64,000 bases of DNA from Lantana camara (taxonomy: Eukaryota; Streptophyta; Magnoliopsida; Lamiales; Verbenaceae), in contig CM074865.1 of the NCBI GenBank assembly GCA_037501455.1, forward strand, positions 15,012,501 through 15,076,500. The letters run 5' to 3'. The position numbers and the translations under genes are program-made. Positions 43,325 through 54,500 of this stretch are shown here, one piece after another. The first letter of the stretch is position 1. Each line of letters opens with the position of its first letter. The notes under the pieces are model-generated. The model was not told the DNA's origin. It saw only the letters and a program-made list of their open reading frames with translations, and did not search any database.

Positions 43325-44419
43325 AACTAGGTTCACTTATTAAGTCCTAAATCCTATTGATGGAATGCTAGGAATTTTATTACCGTGATAAAATGCCTAT
43401 TTATTCGAATTTAGCTCAATATTTAAAAAGGGATTTTCGAATGACCTCACCAACATATAATGTTATCTAAATTTTAATTGTCTTGTTTAATGCAATTTCA
43501 CGTAAAGTGCATCACAGAAGCAATTAGCAGATAACATGTCCTAGCATGATACTAATTATGAGATGATCATGGGTATCCTATCTTATATGTGATTTCGGGA
43601 GCCACTCCAAAATCACGAGTTCTAACATTCATGCCACATAAGACAGTTCATATCACATAGGGGTACAGAATTTAATGGAAAACAGCCCTATCTATTACAT
43701 TAATAGAAACCCTCCTAAACATTTTGGGGGGTCTTTTTATGGCCACCGTTCTTCAAGTGCTCCTTGTAGATCCTTCGTGTTCCATGGGTGTTTATCTCCA
43801 AAATGAAAATAAAAACCTCACTTTCTAAGTTCTACTCTCTTTACATAAAGTAATATGGCTCAATCTTCATATTGGTCATAGACAAGTACACGGGGCATAC
43901 CCCGACCCAAAAATAATAATAAGGAAAGCCACATAATAAACACATAACAGTACGCACATAAGTAGGGCTCCAACCCCAATTGAAAACACGCAACTATGGG
44001 GCTCTGACGCCAATTGAAATCATCCATGTGCAGAATTTAAAACATACATAAGACTAACCCATGATCACCTAAACTAGCATGATTCCGCTTTTATTTAAAT
44101 TTACCAACTAAATTTAAAATTTCTTTGAGTTCAAGTTATAATTAACTTAAGCAATTTGAATATTGTTCATTATTCGCGAATTTATTCAAAATCGAAGTCA
44201 CCGGACTATGACAAAACAACAATTAATTCAAAAATTAAATTTTTTCAAATAAATCATTCAAAGTGATTTTCGTAATTTTCTCGAAAAAATAAGAACTTGA
44301 CTTTAATTCATAAAATCCCAAATTTTATAATTATTTCAAATAAATAATTTTATAATTTTAAAATAAAATCAAATTTTCGTAATTCGGGATTTTCGAAACT
44401 GGAAAAAAAAACACGAAAC

Positions 44420-44720
44420 GAAAAGGCGTCCCGGGACAGCCCGCGCGAGGCGCGCACCCGCCGCCCGCAAGCGCGCATGCAAGGCGCTCGCGCACTGCCC
44501 GCGCGGAGCTCTCGGAAGACTGGCGAAAGACTCCCGCAAGCGCGGCTGCACATGCACGCGTGCCTCGCGCGATGGCCTGCCCTCCGCGAGCAGGAGTCCC
44601 AGGTGGGACGATGGCGGAACGGCGCGCGCAGGCGCCTAGGCACGCCGACGTCTGTGCGCGCGCGGACTGAGGTGGTGCGGGGCTGCGATGAACAGCCCCA
44701 TGCGCGTACTTGATGCGCGT
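44420..44720 (-). other. GC- and CpG-rich island in the Copia-A leader
   Basis: About 300 bp with very high G+C and many CpG, CGCG and GCGC words, in an otherwise AT-rich element. It lies about 300-600 nt after the primer-binding site. The core GCCTAGGCACGCC (44634-44646) is shared with the matching island of Copia-B. Open frames here are composition artefacts. Confidence 0.85.
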
Positions 44721-45018
44721 AACCCCGCGCGATTGTTGACCCATTCCGTAATTTTCGTTTCGCAATTTCACCAAATTCATGTAATCCAATTTCAAATTAA
44801 AACAGTTCAAACTAATCTGAATCAAAACAGTTTAAAACCAGATTAATCAGGAAACAATTTTCGTAAAATTTTCAAGAAACAGTTTTAATCCGGCAATTCC
44901 GTATTTCAAACTAAAATCATGAATACACAACATATACTCAAATTCAAGAATTTTCAATCAAAATTCGTAAAGCTGTAACGATACAATACGAGTGTTGCAA
45001 GGTGGCTCTGATACCACT

Positions 45019-46992
45019 TGTTGGAAAACAAGAGCAGAAACGCAGCGAAAATTTAAAACTTTTCCAAAAGATTGATCATGGACTTGCAATTCTCGTATCG
45101 TATCTTAGGGTGTTTAGAAACTTACGTAGATTGAAGCTTTCTAGTGATGTCAGTACCGCCTACTGAACACCCTTCAAGCGGAATGTCCCTCGAACGGTTC
45201 TCGATAGATCCCAAAGCAGCGATCCTCTAAAGCGTATCCACACCAGTCCTAGAACATGATCAAACAAGTGAGAATGCTAGTTCTATAACTTGTGTTAATG
45301 GCTAGGGTTTTGCTTTGAAAACTTTTCTTTTATTTTTCTCAAAAACTTAACACTTCGTGAGTGTTGGTCTAAAGAATAAGAGAAGCACCACGACTAGTAT
45401 TTATACTAGTGTGGATCGAGCCCCTTAGGGTTTCCTAAACCTAATGGGCTTTGTTTTCTTGCTCACTAATTAGCTAATTAATTATTTAATTTAATTGGAG
45501 AAAATAAGTTCCCAACTTGTTCTCCAAGTCTTGCAAGAATAACTTTCTCTCTCCTACAATAGGAAGTTAGACTTTTCAACTTTCTTAAAGCTAAAAGTCA
45601 AGATTCAATAAATTAATTAATTCTTAATTAATTATTTATTGGGTTAAGCTTGAGAAATAAAATCTTAATAATTAATTCAAAATCAATTAAAAGATTTAAA
45701 TTAATTAATTACAGTTTAATTAATTAATTCTAGAAAAGAATTCGCGTGTAATAAAATTACACGCCAGGGATTCGTACGTGCCACGTGTGCGTGACACGTG
45801 GCAGCTACTCACGCGGCCCTTGCTCCGTTTCGATCAACAATTTGATCCTTCGTTAATCATATTAACATCCTACCATAACCCTCGTGTCCTGGCATTTGTG
45901 TGTGACCCTACAGGTTCATTATTCGATTAGCAGTGACAGTAATTAATTAATTCACTAATTAATTAATCACTTCACAGATCACGTTATCGTAATCTAGCAA
46001 TGGATGTGTGACCCTTAGCAGAATAACGAAATGAATCGAAGAACCTTTCAGTCGATAACATATAGTGAAATACGATCCTCCTACAACTCCATCTCTCAAT
46101 CAAGAACTAAGGCATGGGAATATTCTCAGAGCCTAAATATTCTTGATCTTTAAAGTTAAGTTCGTTTCATATCCATTGAGATCTCAATCCAAGAAAACCC
46201 CATTTTCTTGATGTCTTGATCTTTTATCCACCTTGGCCAAGGGTTTAAGTTTAATGGACTACGAACAACTCAATCAGTAAGAGATCATTCTTGTTCTTGC
46301 AACAAGTGCAGGTCCTTTGTTGATTCTACTAATTCTACATATGCCACTTGTGTAATCCCAACATAGGCCGTGGTTCAGGTGTCTATATGGCGACACCCTT
46401 TTGAGCCGATATCAAAGATTACAGAGTTAGCTCATATGAGACATTACAGAATCTCAAGTCTAAGGATTAATGAATCACGATATTGACCTGTGAGATATTT
46501 CCTAATCTGGAAGTTTCCAGGAGACTTCCTTTCCCATTTAGGAATGTTCTCACCTGGGACATCTCAGTGATGAAGTTCTAGTAACAATCACCCTCATGTA
46601 TTATGAACGCATCATCGTATGCACTTATCACTCCATGAAACTGAGTGATCCTTCAAAAGGACATAATCACATAAGCAAGTCTCAACAGAGTCAAGGTCGA
46701 CACTCCCACTGTCTGTCGGACTCTCGACTTGGAGAAGTTTCTAATCCTCGCCTATGGAGTTAAGAACTTGTTTCATGTGTCGTTCCCATAACAACAAAGT
46801 TCTTAACGGCCTCATCGGATTAGAGGAGTTCAATACATGCAAAAACACAGTCAACCCAAACAGATATAAATAAGCACATAAAGAAGTAAATGCCTATGAA
46901 CAAAATCATCTCGTTTATTATTCAAAGACTGTTTGTGATATTACAAGGAAATAGTAAAGCCAAAAGCTACTTTAAGGGCACTATTCCCAACA
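45019..46992 (-). repeat. Copia-A 5' LTR
   Basis: 1974 bp; plus strand starts TGTTGGAAAACAAGAG and ends CACTATTCCCAACA. The TATA palindrome (ACTAGTA..TACTAGT arms, 45393-45410) is kept, with one outer base changed. It carries CCACGTGTG and GACACGTGG near 45780-45800, the second of which is lost in the other LTR. Confidence 0.95.
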
Positions 46993-47141
46993 GTTTGATT
47001 GTGTGATTACGTTAACTGCGCATGTATAAGGACTCCTCTAATCAATATGACTTATAGGATTCAACCATTTAGGTTAAATGGTTCATGGAACGAGCCCTAT
47101 ATCATATAAGTCATAATTAGAAATCACTCCAAGCCGATGAG
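46993..47141 (+). repeat. LTR D, right piece
   Basis: Continuation of LTR D after Copia-A (GTTTGATTGTGTGATTACG...CCAAGCCGATGAG), matching the Copia-B LTR downstream of the same GTTTG. It is cut at ATGAG (47137-47141) by LTR C. The rest of D is not in the window. Confidence 0.85.
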
Positions 47142-47338
47142 TGTTGGGAAAAACACGAAACAGTAACGTAGCGGAATTTAAAAATTTTCTCAAAAGCAAG
47201 ATCGGACTTGCAATTTCTATTTCTAATCTTAGGGATTCAAGAACTTACAAGAATCGATGCTTTCTTGACACGTTTTGAGCCGCCCTCAAACGCGCTTCAT
47301 GCGATAATGGCAACCCTCGTCCCTCGAAAGTTTCTTTC
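47142..47338 (-). repeat. LTR C, left piece (split by Copia-B)
   Basis: Plus strand starts TGTTGGGAAAAACACG. It is an LTR of a related copia family in minus orientation, split by Copia-B at the CTTTC duplication (47334-47338). Confidence 0.85.
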
Positions 47339-48500
47339 TGTTAGGAATAGTGCCCTAGAAAGCCGATAGTATATCCGCTTTGTGCTTTTCCTTATTGTAA
47401 TCACAGACAATCTTTGAATGAAATAACGAATTGAGGCAACACTTCTTTATATGCTCTTGTTTGGTATGCGTTTACTTTAGCTGTGCATGTATGAGAACTC
47501 CCCTAATCCTGATGACTTTAGGACTCTACCATTTAGGTGAAATGGTTCATGAAACGAGCCCTATATCACATAAGTCATGATTAGTAAAATACTCCAAGCC
47601 GATGAGTCCTACCGACAGTGGGAGTGTCAACCTGACTCCTCTAAGGCTTGCTTGTGGGATCACGCCCTTAAGAAGGACCACCTTGTTTCATGGAGGTGCA
47701 AAGTGTATGGTTGATACGTGCGTGATACATGAGGGTGCTTACTTTAATAAGTAAGTTAACTGAGGTGCCCCGTGTGAGAAGATTCCTAAATGGGAAAGGA
47801 AGTTTCTATTTCAGGAAATGGAAACTTCCAGATTAGGAAATATCTCACGAGTCATTGATGTGATTAATTGATCCTTAGACTTGAGGTTCCTTGTCACTTT
47901 ATGAGTTAACTCTGTAGTCTTAGGTATAAGCTTTAAAGGGTGTCGCCTTAGACAACTGATTCAAGGCTTATGCTGGGGCTGCACAAGTGATTCATGAAAG
48001 TGAATGAGAATCAAGAAAGGACCTACACTTGCATTTGCAAGGTGATCTCTTATTGTGTAAGTCATTCATATGCCATATGGAGTCCTTGGCCAAGGCAGTA
48101 GATCAAGATATCAAGAAAAGGGTTTCTTGGATTGAGATCAAATGGATATGAAATGCACTTAGCTTTAAGACCGGATTATTAGGGTTCTGATTATTCCCTT
48201 GCCCTAGATCTTGGTTGAGAGATAGTAAGTAGGAGGATTGTATCTCACATGAATCAATGACTTAAAGGTTCTGTCGAATCCGAACATTCCAATTCAGCTA
48301 GGGGCTAAACACTTGTTGCTAGACTATGGTCGTTTAATCTGTGGACTGATTAATTAATTAGTGAATTAATTAATTAGGGTCACTGCTAATTGAATTGAGA
48401 ACCTAGAGGGTCACACACAACAACTTGGTTACATGAGTTGAGGCTTGAAAATGATTAAACGAGTTAATCGGGCCAAGAGGGTTCCACACATGTGAAATCA

Positions 48501-48554
48501 CACGTGTGGCTCACGTGAGTGACACGTGTCACTGTGACACGTGTCACACACGTG
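48501..48554 (+). promoter_or_regulatory. Cluster of five CACGTG (G-box/ABRE-like) palindromes
   Basis: CACGTG occurs at 48501, 48512, 48523, 48538 and 48549 (first bases), each in a longer palindrome: CACACGTGTG, CTCACGTGAG, GACACGTGTC twice, CACACGTGTG. The spacing 11, 11, 15, 11 is close to the helical repeat. ACGTG cores are binding sites of plant bZIP (ABA and light) and bHLH factors. The cluster is about 350 bp upstream of the TATA box and is identical in the 3' LTR (56680-56733). Confidence 0.75.
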
Positions 48555-48903
48555 TGGATATATATATATTATATATATATATGTATTAAATAATTAAATG
48601 TGTTAATTATTTAATAGACTTTGGTTTAATTTTGAATTAAAAAGAAAGTCTTATTTTGGAGAAAATAATCTAGTTAATTAATTACGAATTAATTAATTAG
48701 ATAAAAATAAGTTATTTAATTTTATAATAAATAAAGTATAAAAATTATCCAAAAATAGTTTGGATATTTTTTAGCTCTCTTAAAAGTTGACTTGAATTAG
48801 AATTCAAAGTCAAAGTTGGAAAATACTTGATGATCAAGTAATAGGAGAGAGAGGAACCAAATCCTTGCCCAACAAGGAATAGGATCGGCACCCCTCTCTC
48901 TTT

Positions 48904-48932
48904 CCTATATATAGGGGAGCTCATGCTCCCCT
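48904..48932 (+). promoter_or_regulatory. Copia-B TATA box and adjoining hairpin
   Basis: CCTATATATAGG (48904-48915) is a perfect palindrome containing the TATA box. It overlaps an 8-bp stem, AGGGGAGC-TCAT-GCTCCCCT (48913-48932). Transcription would be expected to start about 30 bp downstream, which would put the R region start near 48940. The same sequence is in the 3' LTR near 57090. Confidence 0.7.
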
Positions 48933-49300
48933 TTAGAGCTAATTGGCAATTCTTTTGGTTCATGTGTTGAACACCTTCCTTTCTCCAAGATCAAATAAAC
49001 CCTAGGTTAAGCCTAAACACTAACTAGAGAACTAGCATCCTTACTAGTTATATTGTGATCAAGTTGGTGGACTTTCTCTAGGGACTTCAAGTTAGAAGTT
49101 TGAAGATTCGAGTTTTACCAAGGAGAGGGGATCAAGCCGCGAGAAGAGCGTTCTTGGGTGGCTTGAAACGCTTCAAGAAAGAATAAAAGAAAAGTAAGTT
49201 TTCTTTCTCTACGAATTTGGTTACACGATTGCGAGTCCAAGGTCCTTTTGTTGGGAAAATTTTTTAAATTCCGCTGCTTTCTGATTCGTGTTTTCCAACA

Positions 49301-49316
49301 AGTGGTATCAGAGCCA
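49301..49316 (+). other. Copia-B primer-binding site
   Basis: AGTGGTATCAGAGCC directly follows the 5' LTR. TGGTATCAGAGC is the standard site complementary to the 3' end of plant initiator tRNA-Met. Confidence 0.92.
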
Positions 49317-49559
49317 CCTCGTTAATCGTGTTTCTAATTCGTCTCAATTATTCTGAATTTGGTAGAAATTCTTAGGCTTAGATGCGAATTGAGTATTCTT
49401 GAGTTATTTTAGAAAGCCTGAAATACGAAACTGTAATTTTCCTGAATTTCTAAAACTGTTTTTGAAAATCGTTTTAGTTTAAATTTATCTAAATCGAATT
49501 TTTAATTTTGGATTGGATTGGTTTTAAGAAACCTAGACACGAAACGAGACGTGAAACAA

Positions 49560-49875
49560 ACGCGCGGGATTGGGACGTGCCAATGTGTAGCACGCCCCAG
49601 GCCTGCACGCGCACGCCGCCCAGCCCCTCCCGCAACCTCGCGGGAGCCATCCCGGGCGTGCCTAGGCACGCCCGCCCAGTCCGTCCCGCAACCGCGCGGG
49701 ATGCCTGCACAGCCCGCCTAGTCGCGGCGGGCGCTGCTGCGCGCGGCGCGCGCATGATGCACGGCCAGCTTGCGCACGCGAGCGGCAACTGCCCCGCGCT
49801 GTGCGTACTGCTGGCGCGCGTCCGCGCGCGCTGCTGCGCGGCGGTGCCTCGTGCGGCTGGGCCGTTTTTGGGCTC
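49560..49875 (+). other. GC- and CpG-rich island in the Copia-B leader
   Basis: About 310 bp of very high G+C between AT-rich flanks, 260-570 nt after the primer site. It is rich in CGCG, GCGC and CCCGC and carries GGCGTGCCTAGGC (49655-49667), shared with Copia-A. CpG is not depleted, unlike the rest of the element. The open frames in it have no recognisable product. Confidence 0.85.
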
Positions 49876-51051
49876 GTTTTCGTGTTTCGTGTTTTTCGTG
49901 TTTTCGGTCCTTAAAATCCCGATTTAATTTTATTTTAATTTTATCTTTTAAAATCAGTTTTGCTAAAGTAAAATTATTTTAAAATTTTTGATTAAAGTGG
50001 GATTTTTGAGAAATTGAAGCGATTTGGATTTTGGGAAAAATTATGAACTTTATTTTCTGAAAATAATGAAAGAATAAAATTATTAATTTTGGAAATTAAT
50101 TGGAATTTTATTGGTTTATTGTTTTTCGGGTTTTATTGAAAAGGCTCTTGAACAAGAATTGCATCTAAGTCGTGTTTTAAGTCATTAGGACTTGAAACGA
50201 GAATTTTAATTTATTGGCTAAATTTAAATTCTCGCAAAAGCATGTTAAGTGATCATGGGTTTTAGATCTATGTATGGTTTTAATTTATGCACATGGATGG
50301 TTTAAATTGGGGTTGGAGCCCTATAGTTGCGTTTTTCAATTGAGGTTGGAGCCTCACTTATGTGCGTACTGTTATGTGATTTATTATGTGGCTTTCCATA
50401 TTACTGTTTTTGAGGCCGGGGTATGCCCCGTGTAATTGTCTAAGGCCAATATGAAGATTGAGCCTTATTACTTTATGTCTTTTTCTTTTATTGTAATTTG
50501 AGAGTAGAGATAGGTGGTGAGGTTTTATTTTCATTTTGGAGACAATGCACCCAAGGAGTAAGATGGACCACATTCAAGTAACAAGGAGGCCATAAGTGAA
50601 GACCCCTCAAAATGTTAGGGAGGGGAATCTCAATTGTTAAATGTAATAGAGATAGGGCTCGTATTTTGTTACCGCTTTCCCTTATGTGATTTAAACTGTT
50701 TATGTGGCATGTATGTTAGAACTTGTGATTGTGGAGTGGCTCCCACATATCACGCATAAGATAGGTAGAACCCATGATCATTACATGTTAGTATCATGCT
50801 AGGACATGTTATCTGTTTATGTGCTTGTTTGAAATGCATTTAAGTGTACTTGCATTAATCAAGACTAATAAAATTGGATAACATATATGTTGGTGAGGTC
50901 GAACCGGACAACTCTCCAGTTGATTCGAAAATTCCCCTTAAATATTAAGCTAATTTCGAACAAATAGGTGTTTAATTCGAGATGCAAATTTTGAATTAAA
51001 TTCCTAGCATTCCATCAATAGGTTTTAAGTTTAGTAAGTGAAGCTAGTTAT

Positions 51052-51376
51052 TGTCCGCGAGTCGTGGGATAGCTAGTGGAGCTTATTAGTTCTTAGTTAC
51101 CTAATTGATCATTTTAAATGATCAATATTTCATGATCGATTTTAGCAAGGGCGATGTCCGCGAGTCGTAGGTCGTTCGAACTAAGTTTTGGTCATGATCT
51201 TATGATTGATGGGTCTGGCTTAACGCCTAAGTAAATATGGATGTCGCACGAGTCGTGGGTCCATATTGAAAGATAGGTGATGCAAAAAACAATTACTAAG
51301 AGTTCTAAAGGTGTTAGAATTGGTAAGTTGTACCTACCTAGGGTTCTTACTTAGAATGTCCGCGAGTCGTGGGTTC
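51052..51376 (+). repeat. Four copies of the CGAGTCGTGGG leader motif in Copia-B
   Basis: Copies of (GA)TGTC(C)GCGAGTCGTGGG(T) lie at 51052-51072, 51153-51174, 51239-51262 and 51356-51376, about 86-117 bp apart, ending about 200 bp before the gag ATG. Each is embedded in otherwise unrelated sequence. The matching array in Copia-A has the same copy number and nearly the same spacing. Confidence 0.92.
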
Positions 51377-51580
51377 GAGGTAAAATACCTAGGATCTTAG
51401 TACCCATTGGGAAACGTGTTCCTCTTAGATCTTTGGGAATTCTAGATCTTTGAAAAACAGTGGGAGCTACATTAGATTAAAGACCTTATCTTTTGTATAT
51501 CGTTATAATTCAGCATGCTCACTAGTTCTCTGTTTTTACCATTTAGGTCGTAGATTCTGTGATTCTCTACGTGTTTTGAA

Positions 51581-54500
51581 ATGGCAACCAAAAACCCTCT
51601 TGTATCGATCCTCGAGTCAAACAAGTTGACTGGTCCCAACTATTCTGATTGGCTGAGGAATCTAAAAATCATTTTAGATTCTGAGAAGAGAACTTATGTT
51701 CTCTTCGAAGGGGAGCCCAGTCCCGAAGGGGAGGCTCCCACTCGGGCCGAGCGGGACGCGATTCAGAAATGGAAGGATGATAATCTCCAAGCCCGTTGCC
51801 TTATGTTGGCTAACATGTCTCCGGACTTGCAAAGACAACATGAGGCCATGGAATTTGCTTGGGAGATTTACGACCACTTGGAGCAACTTTACCGCCCTCA
51901 TGAACGTGTTACAAGGTATAACACTTCAAAGGAATTGTTCCACTTGAGAATGAGGGAAGGTTCAAGTGTCCATGAATATGGACTCAAGTTTCTTGCCCTT
52001 ACTGAGAAACTTGCCTCCATGGACATGCCACTGAAAGATGAGCTTTCAGTGGATTTGTTGCTAGCTTCGCTCCCACCATCATTCAACCCATTTGTCCTTA
52101 ACTTCAACATGAATCATGCTGGTGCTACTGTAGCTGAGCTGATTAGTCAGCTTGTGACTGCTGAAAGCACGATCAAGAAGGACAATAAGGTTTTGATGGT
52201 AAATGCTCCATCTTCCTCTTCTGGGCCTTCTAAAGGTAAGGACAAGAAAGCCCAAAAGAAGAAGAAGAAACCCCTTAGGCCCACTGGTGGCGTTTCAAAG
52301 GGGAAGGCCCAAAAGAAGAAGCGTGATCAGAAAGAGGATGTTTGCTTCCATTGTGGCAAAGCGGGACATTGGAGGAGAAACTGCCCAGAGTACAAGGCTA
52401 CTCTAAAGAAAGGTATCTTTCTCGTTGAAGTAAATCTTTCTATTAATTCTAGTTCTTGGGTACTTGATACCGGTTGTGGAACTCATATCTGTAATGATGT
52501 ACAGATGCTAAGTAAAGTCCAACAACTCAAAGAAGGAGAATGTGTCTTGAAGATCGGCGATGGCTCAAACGTTGAAGCTCGAGCTTTAGGCACAATTAGA
52601 TTAGATTTAGGTAGTTTTGAGTTAGTCTTAAATAAAGTCCTTTATGTACCGAGCATTATTCGTAATATAATTTCAGTTCCAATATTAGATTGTGAAGGTT
52701 ATGAAACTTATATTAAGAATGGTAAATACTTTATCAAACGGAACAACTCTTCCGTTCATATCGGTACTCTAAGTAATGGACTTTACCTAACTCAAAATAT
52801 CAATATTATGAATATACAACGAGAAACAAAGCGTAAGAGAGATGACAAAGTTTCAGCTCCCTTATGGCACGCTAGATTAGGACACATTTCCAAGAACAGA
52901 ATTAGCAAGATAAACACTTTAGGATCATTCTCTGAAAATGATCTCAAAGAGTTAACTTCTTGCGAATCCTGTCTCAAAGGAAAAATGTCCAAAGTTCCTT
53001 TTAAAGGAACTGTGGAACGTGCCACTAAGGTTTAGGATTTGATCCATACTGATGTTTGTGGACCGCTTAGTGTAAGCACTAGAAACAATCATCAGTATTT
53101 CATAACCTTTACCGATGACCTTAGTCGATATGGTTATGTATACTTAATGAAGTATAAATCTGAAGCTTTTGAGAAATTCTTAGAATTTCAAAAGGAGGTT
53201 GAGAACCAAACTGGTCACAAGATCAAAGCACTTCGATCTGATCGAGGAGGCGAGTATCTTAGTGAAGAATTCCTTAATCATCTCAAAGATAATGGGATTA
53301 TCTCTTAGTGGACTCCTCCGGGAACTCCTCAGCTTAATGGAGTTTCTGAGAGAAGGAATCGAACCCTACTTGATATGGTTCGCTCCATGATGAGTTTCAC
53401 TGACTTACCACCTTCTTTCTGGGGTTATGCCCTAGAAAGTGCAGCAAAGATTTTGAATCTAGTTCCCTCTAAGTCAGTCCCTAAAACGCCCCATGAAATG
53501 TGGCATGGTAAAATCCCTAGCTATTCTTACTTAAGAATTTGGGGTTGTCCTGCTTACATGAAGAGGACAGTGGGAGATAAGTTAGAATCTCGTTCTAACT
53601 TATGCTACTTTGTAGGTTATCCTAAGGAATCCATAGGATACTACTTCTATGATCAATCTGAGCAAAAGGTGTTTGTTTTCAGAAATGCCATTTTTCTTGA
53701 GGAACCGTTCCCTAAAGAAAAGAAAGGCAAGATCATAGAATTAGAAGAAGTACAAAGTAACCCCACGCCACCCACTAAAGAAACGTCCCCTACTGATCAA
53801 CAACAACCAATCACGAATTTCGATACACACGAAAATCCTCCTCTAAGGCGTTCTGAACGCACTCCTAGACAGCCGGAGAGATGGTATGGATTCTTCCATG
53901 AAATCTCTCAAAAGGATAATGATCCTTTAACATATGAGGAGGCACTTTCAGATTCTGACTCTGAACAGTGGATAGAAGCCAAGAAATCCGAAATGGATTC
54001 CATGAACTCCAACCAAGTTTGGACCTTGGTAGATTTGCCTGATGGGGTCAAACCCATAGGTTGCAAATGGATCTTTAAGAGAAAGCTTGGAGTTGATGGA
54101 AGTATTGCAGCCTACAAAGCAAGACTGGTTGCAAAAGGATTCACTCAAAGACCCGGTGTGGACTTTGATGAAACCTTTTCACCAGTTGCCATGCAAAAGT
54201 CCATTCGAATCATGCTTGCCATTGCTGCATATTATGACTATGAGATATGGCAAATGGATGTGAAAACTGTCTTTCTCAATGGTGACATTGACAAAGACAT
54301 TTATATGGAGCAACCCATAGGTTTCACATTCAGTGGGAGTGAGCAAAAGGTTTGCAAACTCCAAAGATCAATCTATGGATTGAAACAGGCTTCTAGGAAT
54401 TGGAACATTCGATTTGATGAATCGGTCAAAGCGTTTGGCTTCATCCAAATTTGGAATGAATCATGTGTGTATAGAAAGGAATTGGAGACCTCAGTGCAAT

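Larger units (their letters stand above)
36926..46992 (-). mobile_element. Copia-A: 10.07-kb Ty1/copia retrotransposon inside LTR D
   Basis: LTRs of 1973 bp (36926-38898) and 1974 bp (45019-46992) flank gag-pol on the minus strand. A perfect duplication GTTTG lies at 36921-36925 and 46993-46997. On the minus strand the 5' LTR is followed by AGTGGTATCAGAGCCACC (initiator tRNA-Met primer site, 45018 downwards), and AAGTGGGAGAT (polypurine tract) precedes the 3' LTR. By eye the LTRs differ at roughly 35-40 positions (near 2 percent), an older insertion than Copia-B. The untranslated leader is about 2.2 kb (42799-45018), unusually long. Confidence 0.95.
47339..49300 (+). repeat. Copia-B 5' LTR
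   Basis: Starts TGTTAGGAATAGTGCCC and ends GTGTTTTCCAACA. U3 contains five CACGTG boxes (48501-48554), a (TA)n run just after, and the core promoter at 48904-48932. Confidence 0.96.

Noticed and set aside
44350..44825. Several overlapping Ala/Arg/Cys-rich frames in the Copia-A leader, and their counterparts at 49489-49982
   Set aside because: They occur in multiple frames of both strands at once, a consequence of high G+C with few stop codons. There is no motif and no conservation between the two elements.
48555..48590. TATATATA run as the LTR promoter TATA box
   Set aside because: It is a simple (TA)n stretch just after the CACGTG cluster. The better TATA box is at 48904-48915, just before sequence with R-region character.
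53033..53035. TAG between protease and integrase as a programmed readthrough stop
   Set aside because: Copia-A has a sense codon (TTG) at the same place, and two further stops occur downstream in Copia-B; no readthrough context is conserved.
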